DNA from: Bacillus sp. es.036
GTDB taxonomy: Bacteria; Bacillota; Bacilli; Bacillales; Guptibacillaceae
Length of the DNA stretch: 64,000 nucleotides
Direction: 5' to 3'
Assembly: GCF_002563635.1 (NCBI RefSeq)
Contig: NZ_PDIZ01000001.1
Coordinates: forward strand, 992,001-1,056,000
Shown one piece after another: positions 51,382 through 62,726 of the stretch (positions are counted from its first letter, which is position 1; every line of letters starts with the position of its first letter). The notes beneath the pieces are model-generated. The model was not told the DNA's origin and searched no databases. It was given only the letters and a program-made list of their open reading frames with translations. The position numbers were made by a program, and so were the translations under genes.

Positions 51382-53777
51382 TTGCAAAAGTCATAGTCGA
51401 TGTACCGGCGAATCAAACTGATCGCCTGTTTGATTATGCGATTCCGGAAGAATGGGAAGAAATGATAGAACCTGGGATGAGAGTTGTGGTTCCTTTTGGA
51501 CCGAGAAAAATTCAGGGATTTGTGATCTCGGTCGCGAATGAATCAGAACATGCTAAATTAAAAGAATTAAGTGAAGTAAAAGATGTTACCCCCATATTAA
51601 CGCAGGAGTTACTTGATCTAGGGTTCTGGCTTACAGAAAAGGCGCTTTGTTACGCAGTATCAGCCCTTCAGGCTATGTTACCTGCTGCGATGAAAGCAAA
51701 CGTGACGAAAACAGTTGTGCCTGGAAATCGTGTCAATGAAGAGGCTACATGGCATCGGATGGTATCCTCTAACGGAGTAAAATGGGACGATTTTCTTTCG
51801 CATTTTAGTCATAAAGAATTAAACCGGGCCATCAAAAACGATGAGCTTGAGGTACGGTATGATGTAAAGGAAAAGACCGCTCCTAAAACCATTCTTTCTG
51901 TATCAGCCGCACTTCAGAAGGACAAGCTTCAACAAGAAAAGGAAAAGATGGGAAATCGCGCATTGAAGCAACAGGAAATCATCACGCACTTCATAGAGAA
52001 TGAAGGAGCTGTTTCTTACAAAGAGCTCATGGATATGCTTGATACAACGCGGTCAACGATCAAATCACTCGTCTCAAAAGAAATATTAAAAGAAGAAGAA
52101 GTTGAGCTTTACCGTGACCCCTATAAGGGACGGGAATTTACTCCTTCGACGGCTCTAGAGCTCACTGACTTGCAAGAACAAGCGATAACCCCCATTTTGA
52201 CAAGTATTGAAGATCATCAACATGAGACGTTTCTTATTCATGGCGTAACAGGGAGCGGTAAGACAGAAATTTATTTGCAGTCGATTCACCGCGTGCTAGA
52301 GCAGGGCAAGGAAGCCATTGTGCTTGTTCCCGAAATCTCATTAACACCACAAATGGTGACCAGGTTTAAAAGTCGATTCGGTTCCGAGGTAGCGGTCTTA
52401 CATAGTGGGCTTTCCCGTGGAGAAAAGTATGATGAGTGGCGAAAAATTCATCGGAAAGAAGTAAAAGTTGTTGTTGGCGCACGTTCAGCCGTTTTTGCTC
52501 CATTTACGAATCTTGGCATTATCATCATTGATGAGGAGCATGAGAGTAGCTACAAACAAGAAGAAAATCCTAGGTATCATGCAAGGGATGTAGCGATTAA
52601 GCGTGGCGAATATTACAACTGTCCGGTTGTATTAGGGAGCGCAACGCCATCGCTTGAATCGTATGCACGCGCATCAAAAGGTGTTTATACCCTTCTTGAA
52701 TTGTTGCACAGAGTAAATAAGCAGGCTATGCCGACTGTATCAATTGTTGATATGAGAGAAGAATTACGAGCCGGTAACCGCTCGATGTTCTCAAACGACC
52801 TCTATGACAAATTAAAAGATCGATTAGAGAAGAAAGAGCAAACGGTGCTCTTTTTAAACCGTCGAGGTTATTCAACTTTCGTAATGTGTCGGGACTGCGG
52901 GTATGTAGCAGAGTGTCCTCATTGTGACATTAGCTTAACGTATCACAAGATCAACGGAACGATGCGGTGTCACTATTGTGGCCATGAAGAACGTTTTCCA
53001 ACTCAATGCCCTGAGTGTGAAAGTGAGCACATTCGCTTTTTCGGTACAGGTACACAGCGTGTTGAGGAAGAACTAACAAAAATCCTTCCAGAGGCACGGG
53101 TGGTGCGGATGGACGTTGATACAACGAGACGTAAGGGAGCACATGAGAAGCTCTTGAATCAATTCGGAGAAGGAAAAGCAGATATCCTACTCGGAACACA
53201 AATGATTGCCAAAGGTCTTGATTTCCCAAATGTTACCCTTGTTGGGGTATTAGCAGGAGATGCCATGCTCCATATCCCTGACTTCCGAGCCTCAGAGAAA
53301 ACGTTCCAGCTACTAACGCAAGTAAGTGGACGCGCAGGACGTCATTTGCTACCAGGTGAAGTGATTGTTCAATCCTATACACCAGAACATTACAGCATTG
53401 AAATGGCTGCCGAACACGACTATCAGTCCTTTTATCAGCGTGAAATGGTCACACGAAAACAATTTGGTTATCCGCCTTTTTATTTTCTTGCCATGGTGAA
53501 TGTTTCGCATGAAGAGTTAACCAAAACAGTTGATGTGACAGAGAAAATTGCAGCTTATTTAAAGGACCACTTATCAAAACAAAGTGTTGTGTTAGGTCCT
53601 GTAGCCTCACCGATCCCACGGATCAAAGATAGATATCGCTATCAATGCATGATAAAATACAAAACTGAACCGAACTTAACTCATTATTTAAAAGAAATTC
53701 AAAAGCATTTTTCAAAGGAAATAAGTCGTGGTGGATTACAGCTATCCATCGATACACAACCTTATATGATGATGTAG
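51378..53777 (+). CDS. priA: primosomal replication restart helicase PriA
   Basis: 3'-5' DNA helicase that reloads the replisome at collapsed forks. 799 residues: N-terminal DNA-binding domain, Walker A HGVTGSGKTEIYL near 287-299, DEEH box near 387, helicase C-terminal motifs (LGTQMIAKGLDFPNV; TQVSGRAGR), and two zinc-binding modules with paired cysteines (CRDCGYVAECPHC and CHYCG...CPECES, about 502-555). The ATG overlaps the coaBC stop. coaBC-priA-def-fmt-rsmB is a conserved order. Confidence 0.96.
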   Translation: MIAKVIVDVPANQTDRLFDYAIPEEWEEMIEPGMRVVVPFGPRKIQGFVISVANESEHAKLKELSEVKDVTPILTQELLDLGFWLTEKALCYAVSALQAMLPAAMKANVTKTVVPGNRVNEEATWHRMVSSNGVKWDDFLSHFSHKELNRAIKNDELEVRYDVKEKTAPKTILSVSAALQKDKLQQEKEKMGNRALKQQEIITHFIENEGAVSYKELMDMLDTTRSTIKSLVSKEILKEEEVELYRDPYKGREFTPSTALELTDLQEQAITPILTSIEDHQHETFLIHGVTGSGKTEIYLQSIHRVLEQGKEAIVLVPEISLTPQMVTRFKSRFGSEVAVLHSGLSRGEKYDEWRKIHRKEVKVVVGARSAVFAPFTNLGIIIIDEEHESSYKQEENPRYHARDVAIKRGEYYNCPVVLGSATPSLESYARASKGVYTLLELLHRVNKQAMPTVSIVDMREELRAGNRSMFSNDLYDKLKDRLEKKEQTVLFLNRRGYSTFVMCRDCGYVAECPHCDISLTYHKINGTMRCHYCGHEERFPTQCPECESEHIRFFGTGTQRVEEELTKILPEARVVRMDVDTTRRKGAHEKLLNQFGEGKADILLGTQMIAKGLDFPNVTLVGVLAGDAMLHIPDFRASEKTFQLLTQVSGRAGRHLLPGEVIVQSYTPEHYSIEMAAEHDYQSFYQREMVTRKQFGYPPFYFLAMVNVSHEELTKTVDVTEKIAAYLKDHLSKQSVVLGPVASPIPRIKDRYRYQCMIKYKTEPNLTHYLKEIQKHFSKEISRGGLQLSIDTQPYMMM

Positions 53778-53798
53778 AATGTGAAAGGGAGTATACGC

Positions 53799-54275
53799 GT
53801 GGCTATGAGAGAAATTGTGTTGCATCCAAATGAGGTGCTTGAAGTTGAATGCCATCCTGTAGAGGAATTCGATAAAGAGTTGCATCAGCTACTCGATGAT
53901 ATGTTTGAGACAATGTACGCAGCAGAGGGCGTTGGACTCGCTGCACCACAAATCGGTATTCGAAAACAAGTTGCCGTTGTTGATACGAGAGAAGAAGAGG
54001 CATTAGAACTAATCAATCCAACGATTATTAAATCATCCGGAAAAGAAGTCGACCTTGAAGGTTGCTTAAGTTTCCCTGGTCTATTTGGCGAAGTTGAGCG
54101 CCCATATTCCATCACGTTAAAAGCGCTGAACCGTTTTGGCAAACCGTTTAAATTAAAAGCGGAAGGGTTCTTTGCGAGAGCGATTCAGCATGAGATTGAT
54201 CATCTTCACGGCGTATTGTTTACAGAGAAAGTCATTCGCTACATTGACCCTGAGCAGGAAGGAGACGGTGAATGA
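53799..54275 (+). CDS. def: peptide deformylase
   Basis: Iron-dependent enzyme removing the N-formyl group from new proteins. 158 residues with all three motifs: [10 protein letters not shown] near 47, EGCLSFPG near 93 (metal Cys), and QHEIDHLHG near 135 (two metal His and catalytic Glu). Three in-frame starts exist: GTG 53781, GTG 53799 and ATG 53805. GTG 53799 is 7 bases after AGGGAG and gives [10 protein letters not shown], aligning with the B. subtilis start. This is the short (type 1 length) deformylase; fmt follows with a four-base overlap. Confidence 0.94.
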   Translation: MAMREIVLHPNEVLEVECHPVEEFDKELHQLLDDMFETMYAAEGVGLAAPQIGIRKQVAVVDTREEEALELINPTIIKSSGKEVDLEGCLSFPGLFGEVERPYSITLKALNRFGKPFKLKAEGFFARAIQHEIDHLHGVLFTEKVIRYIDPEQEGDGE

Positions 54276-55216
54276 CAATGACAAAAATCGTATTTATGGG
54301 GACACCGGATTTCTCTGTTCCTGTTCTTGATATGCTAGTAGAAGAAGGGTATACGATCGTCGGTGTCGTTACGCAACCAGACCGTCCAAAAGGGAGAAAA
54401 AGAGTGCTAACGCCCCCTCCTGTTAAGGTAGCTGCTGAAAAACATGGTCTTCCTGTGCTACAACCTGAGAAGGTGAAAGATCCGGCTCAGCTTCAACCTA
54501 TTCTAGATTTAAATCCAGATTTGATCGTAACGGCAGCCTTTGGCCAAATCTTACCAAACCAGCTTCTTGAAGCACCGAAGCACGGTTGTATTAATGTCCA
54601 TGCGTCACTGTTACCGGAACTTCGCGGCGGTGCACCAATTCATTATTCGATCCTGCAAGGAAAGAAAGAAACGGGCATTACGATTATGTATATGGTGGAG
54701 AAACTAGATGCAGGTGATATTTTAACCCAGTCAATCGTACCAATTGAAGAACGCGACCATACTGGAAGCCTTCATGATAAACTAAGTGCGTCAGGGTCAA
54801 AGCTTTTAAAAGAAACGTTGCCAAAGCTTCTTCATGGTGAATTAACGCCTGTGAAGCAAAAGGATGATGAGGCGACGTTTGCCCCTAATATTAAACGGGA
54901 GCAAGAGCGAATCGACTGGACAAAAACTGGTGAAGAAATTTATAATCACATTCGCGGATTACATCCATGGCCAGTGGCCTTTACTCAATATGAAGGCAAA
55001 GTAATGAAAGTCTGGTGGGGAGAGAAGATCGAAAGTGCTGAGAAGGCTGAGCCAGGCTCTGTCCTGTATACAGACGCGGATGGACCTGTTGTTGCAACAG
55101 GAAACACGACCGCGATTAAGTTAACGGAAATTCAACCAGCAGGCAAGAAGCGCATGACATCTGCGCAGTATTTACAAGGTAGAACATTCGAGAAAAATGA
55201 GAGATTTGGTGAATAG
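54272..55216 (+). CDS. fmt: methionyl-tRNA formyltransferase
   Basis: Formylates initiator Met-tRNA using 10-formyl-tetrahydrofolate. 314 residues: N-terminal hydrolase domain with [13 protein letters not shown], the catalytic Asn-His-Asp set around [17 protein letters not shown] near 107-123, and [17 protein letters not shown]; the C-terminal OB-like domain contacts the tRNA. ATG at 54272 with AAGGAG 7 bases upstream (a second ATG at 54278 would be too far). Functionally paired with def just upstream. Confidence 0.96.
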   Translation: MTMTKIVFMGTPDFSVPVLDMLVEEGYTIVGVVTQPDRPKGRKRVLTPPPVKVAAEKHGLPVLQPEKVKDPAQLQPILDLNPDLIVTAAFGQILPNQLLEAPKHGCINVHASLLPELRGGAPIHYSILQGKKETGITIMYMVEKLDAGDILTQSIVPIEERDHTGSLHDKLSASGSKLLKETLPKLLHGELTPVKQKDDEATFAPNIKREQERIDWTKTGEEIYNHIRGLHPWPVAFTQYEGKVMKVWWGEKIESAEKAEPGSVLYTDADGPVVATGNTTAIKLTEIQPAGKKRMTSAQYLQGRTFEKNERFGE

Positions 55217-55217
55217 T

Positions 55218-56552
55218 ATGACAAACGTAAGAGAAGCAGCACTTGATGTAATTGAAAAAATCAATAAAAACCAGGCATATAGCAACCTGTTGTTAAATGA
55301 AACAATTAAAAAGCACCAGTTAAGTCGCAAAGATACGGGATTATTAACAGAAATCGTATACGGAACGATTCAGCGAAAGAATACTCTTGACTTCTACCTC
55401 GATGATTTTCTAACAAATCGGAAAAGAATTCAGACATGGGTCATTTCTCTTTTACAACTTTCCCTTTATCAAATGGTTTATCTTGACCGTGTACCGGATC
55501 GTGCCATTATTCATGAAGCGGTCGAAATAGCTAAAAAACGAGGACATAAAGGCATCAGTGGTATGGTGAACGGAGTGCTTCGGAATACCCAACGAAAAGG
55601 GCTTAAGAACCCTGAAGCGATAGAGGATGTTGCAGAACGCATTTCGATCGCAAAAAGTCACCCACTCTGGCTCGTGCAACGTTGGATCGACCAACTTGGT
55701 GTTGAAGCAACGGAAGCAATGTGTGAAGAGAACCTACTTGCCCCTTATGTAACGGCTCGTGTGAATGTGACACGAACATCTGTTAATCAAGTGATCGACG
55801 ATCTTGCAAAGGTAGGCGTAGAAGCAGTTCCAGGAAGTTTATCAGAAGATGCCATTAAAGTCATTCAAGGGAAGGTCCTTGATACAGACGTTTATAAGCG
55901 CGGTGACTTAACAATTCAAGACGAAAGTTCGATGCTTGTAGCACGAGCACTTGGCGTTGAACCTGGTCAGAAAGTTCTCGATGCGTGCGCAGCACCAGGT
56001 GGGAAATCAACTCACATCGCAGAGCGACTAAATGGATCTGGACACGTAAATTCTCTTGATCTTCATGCTCATAAAGTGAAATTAATCAAGAAGCAGGCAC
56101 AGCGTTTGAACTTACGTGCGATTGAAGCAGAGACGCTAGATAGCCGAAATGTAGGTGAACGCTTTAAAGCCAAATCATTTGATCGCATTCTCGTTGACGC
56201 TCCATGTACTGGTTTTGGTGTGTTAAGAAGAAAGCCTGATATTAAATGGTCGAAAAAAGAGGAAGATATCGAGCGCATTACGGTTGTGCAAAAAGGAATC
56301 CTCGAAGCTCAGGCGTCTCTTTTAAAACCAGGTGGAAAATTGGTTTACAGTACGTGTACAATAGAAGGAGCAGAAAACCAGGAAGTGGTAAAACAATTCT
56401 TGGAAGAACATCCTGAATTCACCTTAGACAAAACACTCGCTAACCGTTTGCCTAAGGAAGTGGCGGAGTATTGTGAAGAAGGACAACTTCAGCTTCTCCC
56501 ACATTATTTTGGCACGGATGGATTTTATATCGCATGTTTAGTTAAAAAATAA
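55218..56552 (+). CDS. rsmB: 16S rRNA (cytosine-967-C5)-methyltransferase RsmB (Sun)
   Basis: SAM-dependent m5C967 methyltransferase. 444 residues: an N-terminal NusB-like RNA-binding domain (NQAYSNLLLNETIKK, LLTEIVYGTIQRK), then a NOL1/NOP2/Sun methyltransferase domain with VLDACAAPGGKSTH near 253-266, LVDAPCTGFGVLRRKPDIKW (first Cys) and the nucleophile cysteine in VYSTCTIEGAENQ. The ATG at 55218 gives MTNVREAALDVIEK, like the family; an in-frame ATG at 55197 inside fmt is an alternative. No strong ribosome binding site is seen for either. In B. subtilis rlmN follows, but here prpC follows directly. Confidence 0.94.
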   Translation: MTNVREAALDVIEKINKNQAYSNLLLNETIKKHQLSRKDTGLLTEIVYGTIQRKNTLDFYLDDFLTNRKRIQTWVISLLQLSLYQMVYLDRVPDRAIIHEAVEIAKKRGHKGISGMVNGVLRNTQRKGLKNPEAIEDVAERISIAKSHPLWLVQRWIDQLGVEATEAMCEENLLAPYVTARVNVTRTSVNQVIDDLAKVGVEAVPGSLSEDAIKVIQGKVLDTDVYKRGDLTIQDESSMLVARALGVEPGQKVLDACAAPGGKSTHIAERLNGSGHVNSLDLHAHKVKLIKKQAQRLNLRAIEAETLDSRNVGERFKAKSFDRILVDAPCTGFGVLRRKPDIKWSKKEEDIERITVVQKGILEAQASLLKPGGKLVYSTCTIEGAENQEVVKQFLEEHPEFTLDKTLANRLPKEVAEYCEEGQLQLLPHYFGTDGFYIACLVKK

Positions 56553-56629
56553 TGCTGGATGCTGGTGAATCGTCTGTTTACAGGCGATTCTTCCCGCATT
56601 CTTGTGATAAGAGGAGACGGGGTAATCAC

Positions 56630-57381
56630 ATGCAAGCAATCGCATTGACAGATCAAGGCCAAGTAAGGGCATACAATGAAGATAGCACAACATTTCTCCG
56701 CAATCACCTAGACGAATATTTAGTTATTGTAGCAGATGGAATGGGTGGTCATCAGGCAGGTGACGTGGCAAGTGCACTAGCAGTTGAATCATTAGAGATA
56801 AGTTGGAAAGATGAAAAAGCAGGATTTCGCCCGGGAAGAGCGGAAGCCTGGCTTTTACATACGATTCGAAAAGCAAATGAAACGATCCTTGCCTTTTCAA
56901 AAGAAAAACCTGAATATGCCGGGATGGGCACAACGCTTGTCGCCGCAGTTTGTACAAATGAATTTATTACGATTGGCCACGTTGGAGACAGCCGGGCTTA
57001 TTTATTTGGAGATCGTGTACTTAATCAAAAAACAAGTGACCATTCTCTTGTAAATGAACTCGTGAAGAGCGGTCAGCTTTCAGCAGAAGAAGCGGAAGAT
57101 CATCCACGGAAAAACGTTCTCTTGCGTGCACTTGGAACGGATGATGATGTGAAAGTAGACATTCACACGTTCGAGTGGGAAGAACATGAAGCAGCGCTTT
57201 TTTGCTCTGATGGGTTAACGAATAAAGTATCAGACAATGACTTGGAAAAAGTGATGAACTCTGAAGGTTCTCTTAAAGAGAAGGCAACAGAGCTTATTCG
57301 ATTAGCGAACGAAGCAGGTGGAGAGGATAACATTACAGTTGCAATAATTGAGAACTCTTCAGCTTCTGGAAGTGAAACCTC

Positions 57382-57388
<7 letters not shown>
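56630..57388 (+). CDS. prpC: PP2C-type protein serine/threonine phosphatase PrpC
   Basis: Metal-dependent phosphatase that reverses phosphorylation by PrkC. 252 residues: the PP2C motifs are NEDS near 18, VADGMGGHQAGDVAS near 37-50, GMGTTL, IGHVGDSRAYLF, CSDGLTNKVSDND and the final GGEDNITV. The frame is open upstream to 56552, but the ATG at 56630 with GAGGAGACGGGG upstream is the natural start, leaving 77 bases after rsmB. It overlaps prkC by seven bases, a classic phosphatase-kinase pair. Confidence 0.95.
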
Positions 57389-59433
<2,045 letters not shown>

Positions 59434-59443
59434 GGAGTCCTAC

Positions 59444-60331
59444 ATGGCAGATGGAAGAATAATTAAAGCATTAAGCGGCTTTTATTACGTGCAGGATGAA
59501 GTGAATAAAGAAATTTACCAATGTCGAGGAAGAGGTAACTTTAGAAAGCGGAAGATCACCCCTCTTGTTGGTGACTTTGTTGTATATGAAGCAGAAAATA
59601 AAACGGATGGTTACGTTCTTGAAATTAAAGAAAGAGAAAATGAATTGGTACGTCCCCCGATTGCGAACGTTGATCAAGCTTTTCTTGTTTTTTCAGCAAC
59701 GCAACCGACGTTTAATACACAGCTTCTTGACAAATTTCTTGTTCATATTGAAGCGAGTGATATTCGACCGATCATCTGCATTTCGAAGATCGATCTTGTT
59801 TCAAATGCTGAAGAAAATGAAATTATGGCTTATGCAGATGATTACCGGGAAGTAGGGTACGATGTGGTTGTTTCATCTGCCCAGAGTCTTTCAGGCGTAG
59901 CAGAAATCGAACCTTATTTTCAAGAAAAAGTGACAGTATTTGCGGGACAATCTGGAGTTGGGAAGTCCTCACTCTTAAATGCGATTAACCCTGACCTTGA
60001 GCTTGATACAAGTGATATCTCTACGCATCTTGGTCGTGGAAAGCATACGACGAGACATGTTGAACTTATTCCTTTTGGATCTGGACTTGTAGCTGACACG
60101 CCTGGTTTTAGTTCACTCGACTTTAGAGGAATTGAAGCAGACGACCTATGGCTTTATTTTCCGGAGATACAAGAAAAAAGTAGTGAATGTAAGTTTCGAG
60201 CATGTACCCATCAATCAGAACCAGGCTGCGCGGTTAAAGTAGCGGTAGAAAAAGAAGAAATTAAAGCGTATCGTTACGATCATTATTCTTCATTTTTCCA
60301 GGAAATAAAGGATCAAAAACGGAGGTACTAA
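59444..60331 (+). CDS. rsgA: ribosome small-subunit biogenesis GTPase RsgA (CpgA)
   Basis: Circularly permuted GTPase that checks late 30S assembly and, in Bacillus, also affects wall shape. 295 residues: N-terminal OB-fold (IIKALSGFYYVQ), then the permuted G motifs in the order G4 (ISKIDLV near 118), G1 (GQSGVGKSSLLNAI near 168), G2 (HTTRHVELI), G3 (DTPGFS), and a C-terminal zinc module with CKFRACTH and PGCAV. The frame is open back into prkC (59351), but the ATG at 59444 with TAAGGAG over the prkC stop is right. Confidence 0.95.
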   Translation: MADGRIIKALSGFYYVQDEVNKEIYQCRGRGNFRKRKITPLVGDFVVYEAENKTDGYVLEIKERENELVRPPIANVDQAFLVFSATQPTFNTQLLDKFLVHIEASDIRPIICISKIDLVSNAEENEIMAYADDYREVGYDVVVSSAQSLSGVAEIEPYFQEKVTVFAGQSGVGKSSLLNAINPDLELDTSDISTHLGRGKHTTRHVELIPFGSGLVADTPGFSSLDFRGIEADDLWLYFPEIQEKSSECKFRACTHQSEPGCAVKVAVEKEEIKAYRYDHYSSFFQEIKDQKRRY

Positions 60332-60332
60332 C

Positions 60333-60980
60333 ATGATAAAAATTGCCCCTTCTATTCTAGCTTCAGATTTTGCCAGATTAGGTGAGGAAGTAAAAGACGT
60401 CGAAGCAGCAGGAGCTGACTACATTCACGTTGATGTGATGGATGGACACTTTGTTCCTAATATTACAATTGGTGCACCAATTGTACGCGCGCTACGTCCG
60501 ATAACTTCACTACCGTTAGATGTTCATCTTATGATTGAAAATCCCGATCAGTACATTGAAGAATTTGCGGAGGCTGGCGCCGATATTCTTACGGTTCACG
60601 CTGAAGCTTGCCCGCATCTTCATCGGACGATTCAACTAATTAAAAGCAAAGGTGTTAAAGCTGGTGTTGTCATTAACCCAGCCACACCTGTTGATGCAAT
60701 TAAACACGTTATTGAGGATGTCGACTTAGTCTTACTAATGACGGTAAATCCTGGCTTCGGAGGACAGGCGTTTATTGACCGCGTGCTTTCTAAGATTACG
60801 GAGACGAAACAGCTTGCCGATTCATTAGGCGTCTCCCCTGAAATTGAAGTGGATGGTGGAGTGAACGCTGAAACGGCTCGTGCATGTATTGAGGCAGGAG
60901 CTACTGTGCTCGTTGCGGGGTCAGCAATTTATAGTCAATCTGATCGGAAAGCGGCCATTGATCAAATACGTCAATCATAA
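60333..60980 (+). CDS. rpe: ribulose-phosphate 3-epimerase
   Basis: Pentose-phosphate enzyme interconverting ribulose 5-phosphate and xylulose 5-phosphate. 215 residues, TIM barrel with SILASDFARLGEEV, the metal-site HVDVMDGHFVPN near 32-43, LDVHLMIENP, MTVNPGFGGQAF near 137, and EVDGGVN near 171. The ATG follows rsgA by one base. The order prpC-prkC-rsgA-rpe is conserved in Bacillus. A terminator follows. Confidence 0.96.
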   Translation: MIKIAPSILASDFARLGEEVKDVEAAGADYIHVDVMDGHFVPNITIGAPIVRALRPITSLPLDVHLMIENPDQYIEEFAEAGADILTVHAEACPHLHRTIQLIKSKGVKAGVVINPATPVDAIKHVIEDVDLVLLMTVNPGFGGQAFIDRVLSKITETKQLADSLGVSPEIEVDGGVNAETARACIEAGATVLVAGSAIYSQSDRKAAIDQIRQS

Positions 60981-61008
60981 AACAGCGGGGCTCTACCCGC
61001 TGTTTTTT
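60979..61008 (+). terminator. rho-independent terminator after rpe
   Basis: AAAACAGCGGG (60979-60989) pairs perfectly with CCCGCTGTTTT (60996-61006), followed by T residues. It separates rpe from thiT. Confidence 0.92.
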
Positions 61009-61046
61009 CATAAGACAAAGCTTAGGTAATGGAGGAATTAGGATTC

Positions 61047-61598
61047 ATGAAGAAAGATAATCGGCTTCTTTTGCTTGTAGAGATCGCTTTAATGGCTGCT
61101 GTTGGCGTGATACTAGATTTATTGTCAATCAGGTTATGGCCAAATGGTGGTTCCGTGTCGCTAGCCATGGTGCCCATTTTTTTAATCGCTTACCGAAGAG
61201 GGCTAGGTGCAGGTTTAACAACTGGATTATTAGTTGGGATTTTGCAACCTCTTATCGTCCCGCCTTTTTATGTTCATCCCATTCAATTTTTACTAGATTA
61301 TCCCATCGCCTTTATGATTGTTGGTATGGCTGGGGTTTTCAGTGTGACAGTGGACGCACCAAAACGAAAGCGCATGACGATGATCGTTCTTGGGTGCTTA
61401 ACTGGATCAGCTCTTCGGTTGGTCAGTCATTTTATTTCTGGAGTGATCTGGTTCGGTGATATGGCACCAGAAGGAACACCTGTGGCATTATATTCATTCC
61501 TTTATAACGCGTCTTATTTACTGCCAACTGCTGCTGTCTCGATCATCGTTCTTGCATTGCTCTCAAATCAAGCACCTAAGTTGGTGCATAAACAATGA
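61047..61598 (+). CDS. thiT: thiamine transporter ThiT (ECF S component)
   Basis: Membrane substrate-binding component of an energy-coupling-factor vitamin transporter specific for thiamine. 183 residues with six membrane segments. Recognised by the YuaJ/ThiT pattern: VILDLLSIRLWPNGGSVSLAMVPIF, ILQPLIVPPFYVHPIQFLLDY, and HFISGVIWFGDMAPEGTPV, whose Trp, Glu, Tyr and His/Asn residues line the thiamine site. ATG at 61047 with GGAGG upstream; an in-frame ATG at 61029 precedes that site. It overlaps thiN by four bases. In B. subtilis thiT lies elsewhere behind a TPP riboswitch. Confidence 0.92.
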   Translation: MKKDNRLLLLVEIALMAAVGVILDLLSIRLWPNGGSVSLAMVPIFLIAYRRGLGAGLTTGLLVGILQPLIVPPFYVHPIQFLLDYPIAFMIVGMAGVFSVTVDAPKRKRMTMIVLGCLTGSALRLVSHFISGVIWFGDMAPEGTPVALYSFLYNASYLLPTAAVSIIVLALLSNQAPKLVHKQ

Positions 61599-62254
61599 GC
61601 TCAAAGCACATTTATATTGTGGCAGGAGGACCGGAAGAGGACCTTCCAGCTCATCTTCTTAAAGAAAAAGATGTTAGGTGGATTGGGGTGGATCGTGGCG
61701 TCTATACACTATTAAAAAATGGTGTTATTCCTGAACATGGATTTGGGGATTTTGACTCAGTAAGCGCGGAAGAACGGAAATGGATGGAAACGCATGATTT
61801 GCCTTTTACCGTTTATCCATCAGAAAAAGATCACACAGATCTAGAAATTGCACTCGATTGGGCAATCGATGAAAACCCCGATGCGATTACGATGTTTGGA
61901 GTAACAGGGGGAAGACTTGATCATAGCTGGATGAACGTTCAAATGTTGATCAAGGGTGTGAAAGCAAACGTATCACTTTCCATTGAGGATAAATTAAACC
62001 GATTAGAAATGAAAGAGCCTGGTACATACTCTGCTCAAAAGGATGCTCGTTTTCCATATATGTCCTTTCTTTCTTTTACTCCTGAAGTAACTGGTTTAAC
62101 GCTTGTTGGCTACCGTTATCCATTGATAGAAAGGCATATATCCTGGGGATCCAGTCTCTGCATTAGCAATGAACTGGTCGGGGAAAATGGGTCTTATTCA
62201 TTCAGTAGTGGCATACTATTGGTGGTAAGAAGTTCGGACGCCGAGCAGGTTTAG
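61595..62254 (+). CDS. thiN: thiamine pyrophosphokinase
   Basis: Transfers pyrophosphate from ATP to thiamine, giving the cofactor TPP. 219 residues: IGVDRGVYTLL, the acidic catalytic motif GDFDSVS near 50-56, the DHTDLEIAL-WA segment near 80-92, and GVTGGRLDH near 104-112. The ATG overlaps the thiT stop. Together thiT and thiN form a salvage module: import, then activation. Confidence 0.95.
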   Translation: MSSKHIYIVAGGPEEDLPAHLLKEKDVRWIGVDRGVYTLLKNGVIPEHGFGDFDSVSAEERKWMETHDLPFTVYPSEKDHTDLEIALDWAIDENPDAITMFGVTGGRLDHSWMNVQMLIKGVKANVSLSIEDKLNRLEMKEPGTYSAQKDARFPYMSFLSFTPEVTGLTLVGYRYPLIERHISWGSSLCISNELVGENGSYSFSSGILLVVRSSDAEQV

Positions 62255-62352
62255 GTACTATTTCAATTTCGGCGAATATAATAGTAATGCATCTTATATT
62301 CTCATATTGTTCATCCTGGGGTCCATCTTTGACTTTCTGAGGAGGGGGAAAT

Positions 62353-62436
62353 ATGAAGTTTTATACGATTAAATTACCAAAATTTCTCGGTGGTTTTGTG
62401 AGAGCAGTGCTCGGGTCTTTTAAAAAAAATGAGTAG
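62353..62436 (+). CDS. spoVM: small spore coat anchoring protein SpoVM
   Basis: A 27-residue amphipathic peptide that recognises the convex forespore membrane and recruits SpoIVA to start coat assembly. The sequence begins MKFYTIKLPKFLGG and continues as a helix with the conserved Pro9; it differs from B. subtilis SpoVM (26 residues) at only a few places and has a slightly longer polar tail (KKNE). Very strong ribosome binding site GAGGAGGGGG at 62339-62348. Located between thiN and rpmB, as in B. subtilis. A sigma-E-like -10, CATATTGT at 62303-62310, is possible but the -35 is weak. Confidence 0.95.
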   Translation: MKFYTIKLPKFLGGFVRAVLGSFKKNE

Positions 62437-62444
62437 TTGAAATG

Positions 62445-62475
62445 AAAAAAAGCACCCAATTGGGTGCTTTTTTTT
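62445..62475. terminator. bidirectional terminator between spoVM and rpmB
   Basis: A near-perfect palindrome centred at 62459/62460, with AGCACCCA and TGGGTGCT arms flanked by A and T runs, serves both the spoVM (+) and rpmB (-) transcripts. Confidence 0.93.
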
Positions 62476-62482
62476 ACGTTTA

Positions 62483-62668
62483 CTATGCGCGTTCGATTTT
62501 GCCTGATTTAAGAGCACGAGCAGATACATAAACTTTCTTAGGTTTACCATCTACCATGATGCGTACCTTTTGAAGGTTAGCACCAAATTTACGTTTTGTT
62601 GTATTCAACGCGTGAGAACGCTTGTTACCAAACGAAGTCTTGCGTCCAGTGATTGCACATTTAGCCAT
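62483..62668 (-). CDS. rpmB: 50S ribosomal protein L28
   Basis: Ribosomal protein of the large subunit. 61 residues: [27 protein letters not shown] and [16 protein letters not shown] are the family landmarks. It has a single cysteine (Cys4) and so is the non-zinc (C-minus) form. Ribosome binding site AAGGAGG on the minus strand. Transcribed divergently from the Asp23-family gene yloU. Its leader contains a hairpin just before the ribosome binding site. Confidence 0.97.
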   Translation of the reverse strand: MAKCAITGRKTSFGNKRSHALNTTKRKFGANLQKVRIMVDGKPKKVYVSARALKSGKIERA

Positions 62669-62693
62669 TGTTTCTACCTCCTTACTGTCCTAC

Positions 62694-62713
62694 ATTGCAC
62701 AAAAAGTGCAGGA
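62694..62713 (-). promoter_or_regulatory. hairpin in the rpmB leader
   Basis: On the minus strand TGCAC and GTGCA flank a T5 loop (with outer CCT/AGG pairing possible), ending about 9 bases before the AAGGAGG of rpmB. It could modulate translation; no known motif was recognised. Confidence 0.4.
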
Positions 62714-62726
62714 TAAATCCTCCACT

